The translations under genes and the position numbers were made by a program. This document shows positions 40,501 through 52,900 of a stretch of DNA of 60,000 bases, one piece after another. Position 1 is the first letter of the stretch, and every line of letters begins with the position of its first letter. Source of the DNA: Cristatella mucedo (taxonomy: Eukaryota; Bryozoa; Phylactolaemata; Cristatellidae); assembly GCA_009760855.2 (NCBI GenBank), contig WPIO01000012.1, forward strand, positions 6,137,501-6,197,500. Reading direction: 5' to 3'. The notes under the pieces are model-generated. The model worked only from the letters and a program-made list of their open reading frames with translations. It ran no database searches and was not told the origin of the DNA.

Positions 40501-43500
40501 CTCACCATTCAATTGCATTTTCCTTTGCAGCAAATGTAAAGCGCCTAGAAAGATATTGAGTTCTCTGAGGGCGCTTATTTAAGTGCATTATTATTATCAT
40601 TATTATTATTATCTAGACTCTGCTGACTGCCTCGATTGTCATTGATGCATTAAACTCGAAACTTGCGAGTTTTCTCGATGAGTATGCTTCCCTAATGACT
40701 ATCTTGGTACGTAGCTGTTTTAAGAAATCTGGGTCTGATTCAAATCTAGCCAGATTCAAAGGCTACATCCGTGTCTATGCGCTGAAGCTTAGAAATGCCA
40801 ATGCTTCTTTATTCGCTCGTAAGCTGCAGTCTTGCCAGCCAGACCCTAAACAAATTTACAAGACGAATTTTTTGTTTGATAGGGCTAAACGACCTCGCTC
40901 CCTGGATGTTAACTATTTAGCCGGTAAGTTGTCCACTTTTAGGTTAACAAAATGGAATATATTCGTGCCTACATAAAGTCATCTCCATTTAATGCAAGCA
41001 TTGAGTCGCAGCTTTCGACATACCTCAAGAAACTTTCCATTGTCTGTAGATGAAATTGCAGCCATATCTAGTACGACTTATCACTACGACCTATATAGTC
41101 TAGTACCAATCTAGTAAGACCTCCTCACTTGAAGACCGTATACATCCATCCGTCTTTGGCCTTTACTGTTGGACTAACTTAGCCCAGCTGTAACTCAAAT
41201 TTCTTAACACCACTAATAGATAGGGTTTTTCAAAGTCTCAAATCGGCCATTGTTAGCTGATATTTAAAAAGCCTGGCTTGGATTCTAGGGTGTCGGCAGA
41301 TTACCTTCCAGTCTCCCTCCTGTCCTTTTTTTGACCGCGATTCTTGAATATATTGTTGCTAAGCAGCTTGTGGAGCAAATTGGTAAGGATTTATTAAGAA
41401 TTTTCAGTCAGTAGTTAAGCAACACTATTGCACTGAAACTGCTTTCCTCTGCTCTCCTTCTCTTCCTTGTGACCAGCAACATTCTGGGAAGCACTGATGA
41501 CTCTAACGTCATTCCTCTGGTCCTGCTCGATTTCTCCAGAGTTCAATGCTATTGATCACAATATCCTACTGGAATGATATTGAATAGTACTTGGTCTGGC
41601 TGACTAGGCACTGGCATAATAATAATAATAATACATTTGTATAGCATCCTCAGATGACTTAATCTCTTTCTAGGCACTTTGCATATGGTGGAAAGGAAGA
41701 GTATGGTTCGAATAGTACCATTCCTATCGTTACCATGCAGTTTGGTAGTCAAGTCTCATTCAGAAAACCAGTCCTTATGGAGTTCTATAAGGGTCGGTTC
41801 TCGGCCCTGTGCTGTTCCCCATTTATATAGAGCCGTTTGGAAAAGTGACACGGACCCATAACATCAGCTATCACTTCTACGCCGCTAATACCCAGGTGTA
41901 CTTTTCATTTCAATCGTCGGTATCAGCTGAAGTGATTGATAAACTGGATGCCTGCTTTGAAGACATTCGACTCTGGATTTTGGCCAGTTCTCTAAATGTA
42001 AACGATAATAAAAGCGAGCTACTACATGGGACACCCCAAGTGTTAGGCTGGGCTTTGCAATCCTGACTGGTGGCGCATAGTTTGACCACTATACTGTAAT
42101 ATATAACTCATACATAACTCATGTAACCACAACTCATACCTTATGCGTCTCTTTGACGACTGCTTGACATTTACAAGTTTCATTCAGAAGACAGTCATCA
42201 TGTTTGATTCCAGTCCAAGATTTGGGGTTACCTTCTCAGGTGATTAGCTAAAAATCTTACCAGCTACCTGGTATTGTCTGATGTGGACTACTGTAATTCA
42301 GCTTAAGTTAGGGTAGCACAAAAAGCCACTGAGCGTTTACAGCTTGTGATGAGTAGTGATGCAAGGTTGGTTAGCAAATTCAAAACATTCAGCCGAGTGT
42401 CTCCTTTGCTGAAATCATCGTACAATGGATGTAAGGTGCTCGCTCTTCACGACCGAGGCCGTGGGTTTGAATACTTCTGTGGGCGATCCTTTATTGCTTA
42501 CTGCAAGAGGTGATGATAGTCGTTAAGGTTTTTCTGCAGCTATACAAATGAGGCTGGTAAATCAGCTAATATTAACTATTATTATTTATCGACATATGCA
42601 GAACAAAATTCTTTCTCTGATCTAGGAGGCTCACTGTAGCTTGGCTTCTTCGTACCCAGCTACACTGTTGCACCGGTTTCAGCCTCCTTGTGCAATCAGG
42701 CCCTCTATATACAATAAATTAGCTGACAAAATTTTGTTTTCTGGCTTTAAGACCATTGGTGACAGAAGCATTTTACTCCAGGTCCTAGACTGTGCAACAT
42801 ATTTCCACAAAACTTACACAACGGCAAATGCTCTCCCTCGGTCGACTGTGGCACATCCTTTCTAGCCGGTTCTGAGCTGCTATTTCAATGCTACTCACTT
42901 CCTAGACTGCCATCCTGACTCAGTTATTCTTCTCACTTTCACTATATTTTATTAGATGGAGTTTGTTTGCTACTATATTGACACTGGAAGCTGCTTAAAC
43001 TTTGAATGTGCTAAAGAAAACTCCGGCATAACTTTTTTATCTTTATGGAGTCACTGATGGATATGCAATGTGTAGATCCATACAAGATGGAGAGGGGCAG
43101 AGTGAAGGATGGAGTGAAAATGTATGCGAGAGAATATAAGAGAGACAGTGGCCTTGTGAAGGAAAGAGGTGAGTGAGTGAGAGATCTGGAATGACCTAAA
43201 TGCTCTGCTATGATACGATACTTTGTCAGTGCATGAGGAACTTGCTAATTTAATCCTATACCTGGCTGTAAGGTACTGAACATTTCAGTGGCTCATATCT
43301 TGTAAATGAATGTGATGCATCTAGCTGCTTGTTTTAAGAAAGTGAGAGATTAGGAGATAGGTTACCGGTTGGCTCACATATTAACGCACGAGCCCATGTG
43401 AACTTACTTGGTTAAATAATTACCTCATCTCTCAAGTAAAGTAAGCCCTGACGTATAGTGAACTGTTGGAAAGCAGAGCGTTTGTTATCTCAAAGTCTGT

Positions 43501-43857
43501 GTAATTTGCTGCATGTTCTGCTGCAGTGGTGTTTGAACTACATGCGAAAAAGAACATTTTGGTCTTCTCCTAACTGGTGCCTTGTGGCAGCCTTAGCTTT
43601 GTTGCATGCTCACTGTGTTTGCATTCTCTCACTCTTTATCTTTCTCTCTTGGTTTTTTACGTCTCTGTCCTTCTCTTTCTTTCTTGTTATTTGTTATCTG
43701 TCTTTCTCACCTCTCCTTATTCTCATTCATCTCTCTATCCTCCCTCTCTTCTCATGCTGCATCTTCTTCTCTTTTCCCCCTAGATGTCTCTCCTCTTTCT
43801 GTCTGCCTGACTGATTCCATCTGTCTCTGTCTCTCTCTGTCTGTCTGTCTCTCTCGG

Positions 43858-43940
<83 letters not shown>

Positions 43941-46900
43941 CTGCCTCCATCTCTCTTTAGTCACTTCCTCTTTTTTCCTTCACTCCATCTCTTCTCACTT
44001 GCAGGCTCTTCTTGCACCTATTTCTTTCTCCCCTCCGCTCTTCACAGCCATGCATTTTCCTCCCACCACCTCATCAGTCTCACTCTTCTTCTTCCTCCCT
44101 TTTCGCTCTATTACTTTCAAGCTATGCTTTATCATGGATCATAAGGCTTCTCCTTCTTTCCTCTGGTCTGGCCAGCACCATGTAGTTTAAACGATTATCA
44201 TGTCTCTTGATGCTTAAACGCCGCTTGTCTACATTCATTCTACTCCCGTGCTACAGCCGAACAGCTGCCAGCAGTTAGCAAAAGAGCTTTCAGTTAATCA
44301 GGTTTAATGTAGGCTCCGACTCCAACCTGTGCCATAGCCTGCATGATAAGGCTTTGAATAGCCCCGTGCTAGCTCGTGGGTTCCTGGCAGGTGGGGCATG
44401 CAATCACCTTTGACTTGCATCGTTCAGTTATCTCACTTCGGCTCGTAGTGAGATTGCTGCTCGGTTCACACTGCCTGCCATGCAAGTCACCATCCTCTCC
44501 AGCATGTAGGATGTCATCTGATTGGCAACGACCGAACATGTGTAGATATATTCTCATCGATGCTCACTCATACTTGCAACTGCATCTTTAGTAACAAAGG
44601 ATCATCAGATGTCTATGAAAAGCACAGCTGCTGTCACTGCAGTCTTGTGTGTAAGCAAGTGGGCTCGAGGATCGTGTAGTTGCAACTAATGTCTTCGTTC
44701 AGTGCTGGCTAGCATCATCACCTGCTGAACTCTCTCGGCATCCTTACAAGTTCGTGCATAACCTAGGCAGATGTACGAACTAAAAAAAATGGCCTAACCA
44801 ACAGTGGGCTGTTATATCTAGGCGACTTCAATACAACTAAGATCATCAAGCCGGCACTTGATCGTCTGAGCTATGTGTCTGTTTGGTTGACTGAGGCAAA
44901 TTCGACTTCTCGTAGACCTGCCATCTAATTGAGCTGCTGGCAAACCTCGATGCTTGCCGTGTACTAGGTCATTAGTGTAGTGCTGGCCCAATGGAATCTC
45001 TGGATAAAGCCCTAAGTAGTGTGTGCTAGTCCAGAATGCTTGTTGGTATGCATTTCACGTTGTATTTTTTCTACTTAGCCCTCTGCGAATTTCTGCGTGA
45101 TGTGTGTTTGGATGTAAGCACGTGTGCTTGAACGAGTGCACGTAGAGCAGCAACTTTTTCAGCCACACCAGTAGCAGGAGTAGCAATAGTAGCTACATCA
45201 TTCGCATTAGTAGCAGAAGTAGTAGTCGCTCAGTTAATAATAATAAGATACTTGATAAAGCGCCCTCAGAGAACTCAATCTCTTTCTAGGCACTTTACAT
45301 TTGCTGCAAAGGAAACGCGATCGAATGGTGAGTGGTATCATGCTTGATAAACAACATGAATAACACGATTAGGGGTGACATGCACAGACTAAGCATGCAA
45401 GTGTGGTTAGTGGCAGCATGCACAGTGTCAGCACGTATAAGCACATAAAGGACAAATCACAGGGGGGGGGGATCAAAGGAACGAATCACAGGAATCTAAA
45501 TGTTGTCCTAAATAGGTGTTAAGTTTTTTTAATGTGGTCAAGTCATAGGATGTTATGACGCAAGTCGGGAGTGAGTTCCAGGCTTTGGGACCATACGAAC
45601 TAAATGCACGGTCTCCAAAGGATTTGATGTTTGTACGAGGTATTGGTAAACAGTTAGATTCCGAAAAGCGGGTGGTACGATGCTTGGCCTGGTGGGGGAG
45701 CAGAGCTGATAGATAGGCTGGAACCAAAGAATGAAGAGAATATACTCAGTTCATAGCCTCAGTTTATAGCATCTGCAATGGCATAAGCTTTAGTGCCACT
45801 ACTTTTGCTGGCTCCAAATGCACAATGCCAGATGCCATCAAAACCCATGCTGCTGGTTTCCTGTGGCCACGACCTAGCACCAAGGCTCCAAGTGGCAGAA
45901 ATGCGCCTGTCATATCTGTGCAGTGTATGGCACCTGGCGACCGCTGAGGAAGCTGGTGGGGGCATAGCAGGTCTGGGGCATGTAAACCAGTAAGATTGGA
46001 AGTGGCCGTAAGTAGTCAGTCACCCTTGCCATACTAGACTCCTGAAAATGGCTATCGTGTCACAGGAGGGCATGCTGAGAAAAGAGTGGCCACGTGATAC
46101 AGACTGTAAGCAAAGCACGAGAGCCGAGGAGAGCTGAGGGAAGGATTACTCGGTGGCCAAAGAGAGGCAGCCACTGCGGCTGCTGCAGCTCAACTGCACT
46201 CGTCGCGGTGCCGCACTATCCGAATGATATTGACGAGAGTAGAATCGAGAAATTGCTTTTACTCATTTACTATAATTAGACTGTTCGATTAGAAATTGTA
46301 GTGTTGAGCGGTTCGGATTTAAAAAAAAAATGCTAGCTGATTTAACAGCCTTTTTTGTATAGCGAACAGAAGAGCCTTTACGGCTATCACAACTGCTTGC
46401 GTGCGCGATAAAGAATCGACCACCACAGGATTCGAACCCACGACGTCAGGACCGAGGTCGTGAAAATCAACCGCCTTACCTACCTAGTATGCCATCACGG
46501 CTCACCAACCAAGGCAGTATTTAGTAGCAATGCTAAGAAAATTGGGGGCATTGTGTCTTTCTGGCCATCTAGCCGTGTGTGCAAGATGCATCTTTTCTCT
46601 TTTAGATTGTGTACCTTCACGAGACTTCGTGAGTTGCAGCTTGATAGTCGACCCAGGTGCTAGCATCCACCTAACAACTCGGTCTTCACTATAGTGCCTC
46701 CACGATTCCTTTAAACTGCTGATGCTCCTGACTTGATCTGCATTTGTCGACTACCGGCAGCAATAGGCATGTCGTTCACAAACCCGTGGTCGGGGTGTGG
46801 CATCAGTCTCTTAACTGACTCTCTTGCTCTTTTTTAAAGAGCAGCCGGTATGGATGTTTACCCAACGGAGCCACGTGTGTAGGCCCGGTGCCCTAGCCAA

Positions 46901-49900
46901 GAGTGCTCCTTCGTGTGACTATTTCTGCTCGTGCTACAGCTCGATGGATTTGCACGGAGACACGTTATGCAGCTACACTGCTTCTCATCCTGCCAATTTA
47001 CGGCCAGTGGCCATGTGCAGTAGAAGAAACATCGTAGGAGCCTTATATTTCTGGATACAAAGTTTGTCTTGGTCACCTCAGGCAGCAAGCAGTCTGACAT
47101 CACTGCCTTTTTAATGCCAATTATATCTTATAGCAGCAGTTATCTAAGGGCAGGTTTTCGTCGAGTGATGCAGTTAGACCACTTACCCTATCTAATCAGT
47201 TGTTATCACAGCTATGCTCCATACATAGCAAGTTGTCGGAGTAGTAGTTGCACAGGACATGTAGGACATGTGGGGGTCTGTATTTGGCCAGGCTGAAATT
47301 TAAAAGCGTGGCTATGGCATGACACTTGCTGCATCGCCCCTGTGCACGAGGAGCATTATGCTTCCGTGTTTGTTATGCCACTCTATTTGTCAGCATAATA
47401 GCTTGCACAAGATCAAAATGTTGTTGCCTGTCTGAAATGTAAAGGATAGGTGCTTCAACAGCCTTATGTCTGTAGCAGCAGAAAAGCCTTTGAAGCTATC
47501 ACCCTATTGGCTGTCGGCAATCAACAATTACCTGCTGTAGGACTCAAACCCATGACCGGGCTGGTGAAGTGTGAGAAAGTTATGGGTCGGCTAAGACCGA
47601 ATGACTGCAGGTCTGTGATTAATTGTCACTTGCTGTCAATCGATGTGGATAGGTGTGATTTTGTATTTGATAGTCTAAGCTGCTCCTTCGTGAATTACAT
47701 GCTGTCAAAGTCTCGGGATGATTGAAACCTATTTCTCCCGGATCAGATGACAGATGTTTGGCTCCCGAGATTGATGCAAGGATATTGCAGGGTGATTAGT
47801 GGTCCTGGTCACTTTTCGGGCCCTGGATCAATGCAGTTTGCCGCTGTCTTCACTTATATGGCTTGTTGTAATAGCATAGCAGCACTTATATATTGGGTAA
47901 TAATAATAATAATAATACATTTGATATAGCACCCTCAAAGAACTCGACCTCTTTCTAGGCACTTTACATTTGCTGCAAAGGAAGCACGATCGATGTGTAG
48001 CGAATCCAATATAGTCTTTCTGCTCAGGCTAAACGGCGCCAACTCTTCATCATCTTGGTTCTATTTTTCTTGTAGCAACGAGAGTGCAGCAAAGCAGCTA
48101 CATCCGGCTTTCGCTACAATATTAAGCGCTAAGTCGAAGTAAAAAAAAAACCACCTATGCGTATCTGCCTTGGCTATAGCTCTTACACATACCTGTACAA
48201 ACCGAGCTGCCAGCTCTGCCCCAGCTAGCATAGACACGACTGTGGCTCACAGGCTCCCGAAGCAGCAAAGCAGCTCGGTGGGATTCTCGATGGATCACGT
48301 GATCCGTGTAGTTGGGCATTCAATGGGGGACAGACTGATGACCGAGCAGCAGAAGGAGAGGGTGTGGCTGCAGCGCAGCAGCTACATCAAAGGGCATCGT
48401 TGCTTGCCGGTCTTCTTTGTCGTGGCGTCGTGTGCCTTGTCCGGCTCGTGCCTTCACTACTGCTAAGATACTGATGGGGTTAAAGAGACGTCTCATTGTA
48501 GATAACTTTTGCTCTCGCTTGCCATTCAAATTCGGCTTTGGTGTCTGCTTGGTAGGCGCTGTGCCACTGATGCTATACCCAGTGTCTGTGACGCGGCGGG
48601 CATACTTGAGCTCTTGACGTGCAGGCGAGCGATCGTTGCAATTCTGGGCAGAAGTCGATCTAGCTAGTTGCCACCCAGGGCAATGGCACCCGTTTTTTGT
48701 CAATCGGTAGGCTGCTGGATGGTAGCTGCCTGCCATGTCGTGCACCCGGACCACTGGCCACCGCCCTTTTTCTCCACCTCACCCCCTCCCAGGCGTATGC
48801 CTGAGCCACCATGGGCCCGATCGCCACCGCCGTCTTATAAATGCCACTTCATGGCTGAACCGTCTGAGTCGAAGAGCTAGTCCCCTTTTGAGCTTTTAGG
48901 TAAATTTTGGACTCGTGGAACCGTCCTGAGCTTCCTTCGGTGCTCTCTGTCGAAGACACTGGTCCCAGTGTACTGCAGCTTGTCGACGTCGCAAAGAAGC
49001 CACCGAGCAACAAGCAGCGGCCGCTGCTCGAAAGCAACCACTGCTTCATGCTCGCTCGCTTCTCACGCACGCACGCACGCTGCTCGATGCACCCGTGTCT
49101 CTCCCCCTCCTCCTCGGAGTGTCTGCTGGGGGGGCTAAGCATTTCGCTGTCGCCTCGACTAGGGTCTGGGCACACGTGGTCTGACCTCAGCTAACCTGCC
49201 TTTCGCTCGATGCTGACGGTGTCCCGGCTGGCATAAATGCAAGCAGCCGATTCGCTTTCGAGACCGTTTGTTTGTGCGGCTCCCGTCAGAAGCTCCGGTC
49301 AGAAGCTGATCCGCCAGTCCGTCAGACGAAGCTCTTACCCTCCTCTTCGGCAGCCCCGGCTAATGGCCAACACTGGTCCTCGTCGCAGCCTACTTAGTCT
49401 GTCGACGCTCGGTTCGGTGTAGAACTGCCCACGCTGCGCTGCCGCTGGCTGCGTGGGAGCAAGCAGCAGCCAGACGCTTGGTGGGCTGCTGCTGCCAGTA
49501 CTGAGTGGAGCAGAGGTTGGAACACCAGCTAACTGCTAGTTCTCTAGGTCGGACAACAATGGCTGCCTTTGATTGCTATTGTGGTTGGCTAACAATTGAT
49601 ATACCGACTGCCTGCCTCCCGGGCCGTGACCTTGGCTCGGCTGTGCAACCTCCCTACCCTCCTCCCTACTCCCCGACCAATTTTCCCCCATTGCACCCTC
49701 AGCCGAGGAGCATTGCAAATGCAGCTACAGCTTCGGGGGGGGGGGGCATCTTCTGCCTGCAGAGCAACGGCTTACGGCCCAAGGTGCACTGCAGGTTGCT
49801 GACTGCAGGCACCACGAAGGCCAGCAGTGAGAGTGTACTGCCGTCGTTTAGCTGCTTGCTTGACGGCCGATGAGGGAGGCACAGCAATGGCTAACGGCCA

Positions 49901-52900
49901 TTTGTTTCCCCCTGTAGAAACCATCCACATCTCTACAAAGCTGGACAGGCTGCTGGCATAGACTTCACCGGCAAGTGCAGCAGGTTCCCGAACACCATTA
50001 AAGGTCACGCTTTCCTTGCATATCTCAAGGGAATGGACGACACGGGCTTCTTGCAAAACCAAGCTGCGGAAAAGCTGTTTGAGGTGAGAATGAGAGGCCA
50101 GATGATTGTCATACTGGTTATACCTAAACCATGGCAGCGGTGCTGTTTGTTTGAGCTGCTTTACCACATAAGAAAACATTGGAAAAGCTTGAAACAGTAT
50201 TTCTGCAAATATCTGTCAAATATAGTGTTAATGCTGCATACTTATACCATAATTATTGTAATAAAAATAGGACATTTTTAAAGCACCCTCAGAGAACTCA
50301 GATCTCTTTTTGAGGTACTTTGCACGTGCTGCAAAGAAAGCATGTGTATATTCTTTTGGGATAGCATGCGGAGTGTCAGCACACATAAGCATGCAAGGGA
50401 AATTCACGTGGACCCAAAGCAAATGCTTTGAGTAAAAAGTGGATTTTAGCTTCTTTTAAATGTCATGTCAGGAGATATCGTAACTTCCATCGTGAAGTTA
50501 GTTCAAGGCTTTGCGAGCATGCGAACTGAAGGCACTGTAGCCTAAAGATTTGTGGTCGGTTGGAAGCACAGCTTAACGACTTGAGTCAGAAAGTAAGTAT
50601 TATAATGCGATGCCTCATTGGGATTATTTTGGTATTTTATTATTTCATTTATTCGGTTTCATAGGTCTAGAGTAGGAGAATGAGGAGACCTGGAAGTGAG
50701 AAATGGAACCTTGAATTCGGTGCACTGCTTACTCGGGAGCCAGTCAATTTTGGTGAGAAGTGGTGTAGTGTGGCAGTTGTGATGTTTATGACAGGCAAGC
50801 CTAGCTTTTAGTGTTTTGAATAAAACTGTAAGCATATTATTATACGGGCAGGGAGACCTGCAATTAGTTGGTTATATGAAGTCTAGGCAGTATGTCACAA
50901 ATACACAGACCAGCTTGGATGTGGTATCCTTGTCTAAGCAGGCTCTAATTCTTGAAATGGCGCATTGCTGAAGGTAAGCAGACTTGATTGGGATGCTGAT
51001 GTGGTCATCTAGTGAACAGACACTTTAGAACAGGACAGGTAGATAACATGCAGATGTTATAGTAGTCTCACCAAGCCTATTTTTAGGGTTAGGCTTTTCA
51101 GTTGCTGTGTAGTGCGAGGATTGTCAGTATTTAGAAAGTTGGTTTTATCATCATTTAATTCGAGAACATTTTCTGCCATCTAAGGGCTAATGTCAGCAAA
51201 ACACACTGCTGCAATGAAGGTAAAGAGATATCGACGGGATGAAAGGCAGAGAAGTATCGAATAAGGCACAGCTGTGTCATCTGCATAAAAATGGAACCCT
51301 AAATTGTGATTTGAAATTACATCTTCAACAGAATATAAACTGTGATAAGAGTTTGACCTAGCATAGATCTCTGGGGAACCCCATAGTTGTAAAGGCATGT
51401 CGTATGACTGTGGCCGGTTGAGATCTATACTATAAAATATGCTGATAAAGGACCTAAACGATTTCAGTTCAGTATCAGTGATGTCCAGGCGAGATGGTGA
51501 GTGCTTCAAAAGGACTTGGGGGTCAGTGGCATCAAGCCCTGCGGTGAAATCCAGCATAACTAGTGGGAAGACTTAAAGCAAGTCAGCATTCTAGAGACTG
51601 TCGTTATACATTTTCAAGAGTGACACTGAGTGAATAGCTGTAAAACGTGACTGGAATTTTCTATGTTTGAAGTTTCAATATAAGAGTTCAGTTGATCTGC
51701 CACAACTCGTTTTAGTGTCTTTGAAAGGAATGGCAAGAGGGAGACTGGATGGAAGTTGCTTAAGTTCTCATAGTCTAATGTTTAATTTTTAATGATTGGC
51801 CTAACGGCAACTTTTTTGAAGGATGAAGGCACAAGACCTGAGGCTAAGGACACGTTTATTGTGTTAGCTATCTAGGGCAGCTGCAAATCTATGCAGCTCA
51901 TAAGAACGTTGGTATGAGTCTAGATGGCCAGTGGAGTTCTTAGACATGGGGTTGAACTTAAAGATGAGGTCACTAGTGGCTGGCTTGAAGGTGGACGTTG
52001 AGGTAAAGCAACAGCAAGCGAGTAGTCCAGTGGAGATATTGGGAATCGAATCTCAGATTTTTTTTATTTATCTTGGTGACAAGGAAGCTAGAGTAACGAT
52101 CTGCTAGATCGTCTTAAGGATCGCTAAAGCACTTTCATTTGTCGCAGGGGGGGCTCGAGCCCACGACCTTGGCCATCAAGTACATTCACCTTAACCTTGG
52201 TGGGGCGAGTAACCACCGGGCCAAACCAGCATAGGTATTCTGCAGTAAAAACCTAGCAAGCCATCCTTGCAGTTAGAACTTTACTGGCATACAATCTCCA
52301 TTAATGGTAAGCAGAAGGAGCAGCATACATTTACTGGGTGAATACAGGGGTGCACACGACCTAAGAAGGGGAAGGAAGAAGCATGCAGTACAGGTTTAAA
52401 TAGCTTAATGTCTGTTGTTCCGAGGTAAAAGACGTATAACTGCTTTCCTGATGCTTGTTGCTTCATCTGCTACTTTTGATCTGTTCCCCACATTATTTTT
52501 CCTTCGATCTATTTCTTTCACACGTAAGTGGTTAATATCATCAGCTGATTTAACAGCCTCAATTGTTAAACAGCAGAATAGCCTTAGTGGCTGTCACCAC
52601 CGCTTGCAGCTGACACTAAAGGATCGCCCACTGCAGGATTCGAACCCACGACCTCGATCGGGAAGTGTGAGCACCGTACCTCCTGGGCTATCACGGCTGT
52701 CCTAGTCAGCCATATCTCTGTTTTTACCTCAATGTGTGCTATCGGTTTATACAAATTATTTAGTACACTGTAATTTTCACATAATGCCTAACTACAACCT
52801 TGTTATTTGTTGAGCTACTGGTGCTTTGAAAGCATCAATAAGAATGACAAACATTAACATAATAGGCTGCTCTTATGTTCTTTGATTAGTGTCTCTGTAG

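Larger units (their letters stand above)
41230..43065 (+). mobile_element. L2-B LINE, degenerate RT to 3' end, interrupted by two insertions
   Basis: Remnants in order: SADYLPVSLLSFF (41290-41330), NAIDHNILLE (41547-41575), RVGSRPCAVPHLY-type frame of the PQGSVLGP region (41790-41825), YHFYAANTQVYF (41872-41907, catalytic YADD changed to YAAN), then FQPPCAIRPSIYNKLADKI and the 3' end (ctttatggagtcactgatgga) by 43065. A short L2-A tail (41607-41690, minus) and a SINE-B (42420-42575, plus) split it. Confidence 0.75.

Noticed and set aside
42180-42245. Candidate extra DsbA-like exon (ccag...agatttggggttacc...cag|gtgatt)
   Set aside because: The sequence fits the RNLGV block of the surrounding L2-B LINE, and the joined DsbA-like protein already matches family length without it.
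43606-44190. 194-codon Ser/Leu-rich frame
   Set aside because: It is produced by the (CT)n and pyrimidine-rich tract. Its repeats are only codon phases of CT.
48849-49194. Overlapping frames on both strands in the GC-richer part of intron 1
   Set aside because: Low-complexity Ser/Arg/Glu-rich products with no motif; likely from local GC content.
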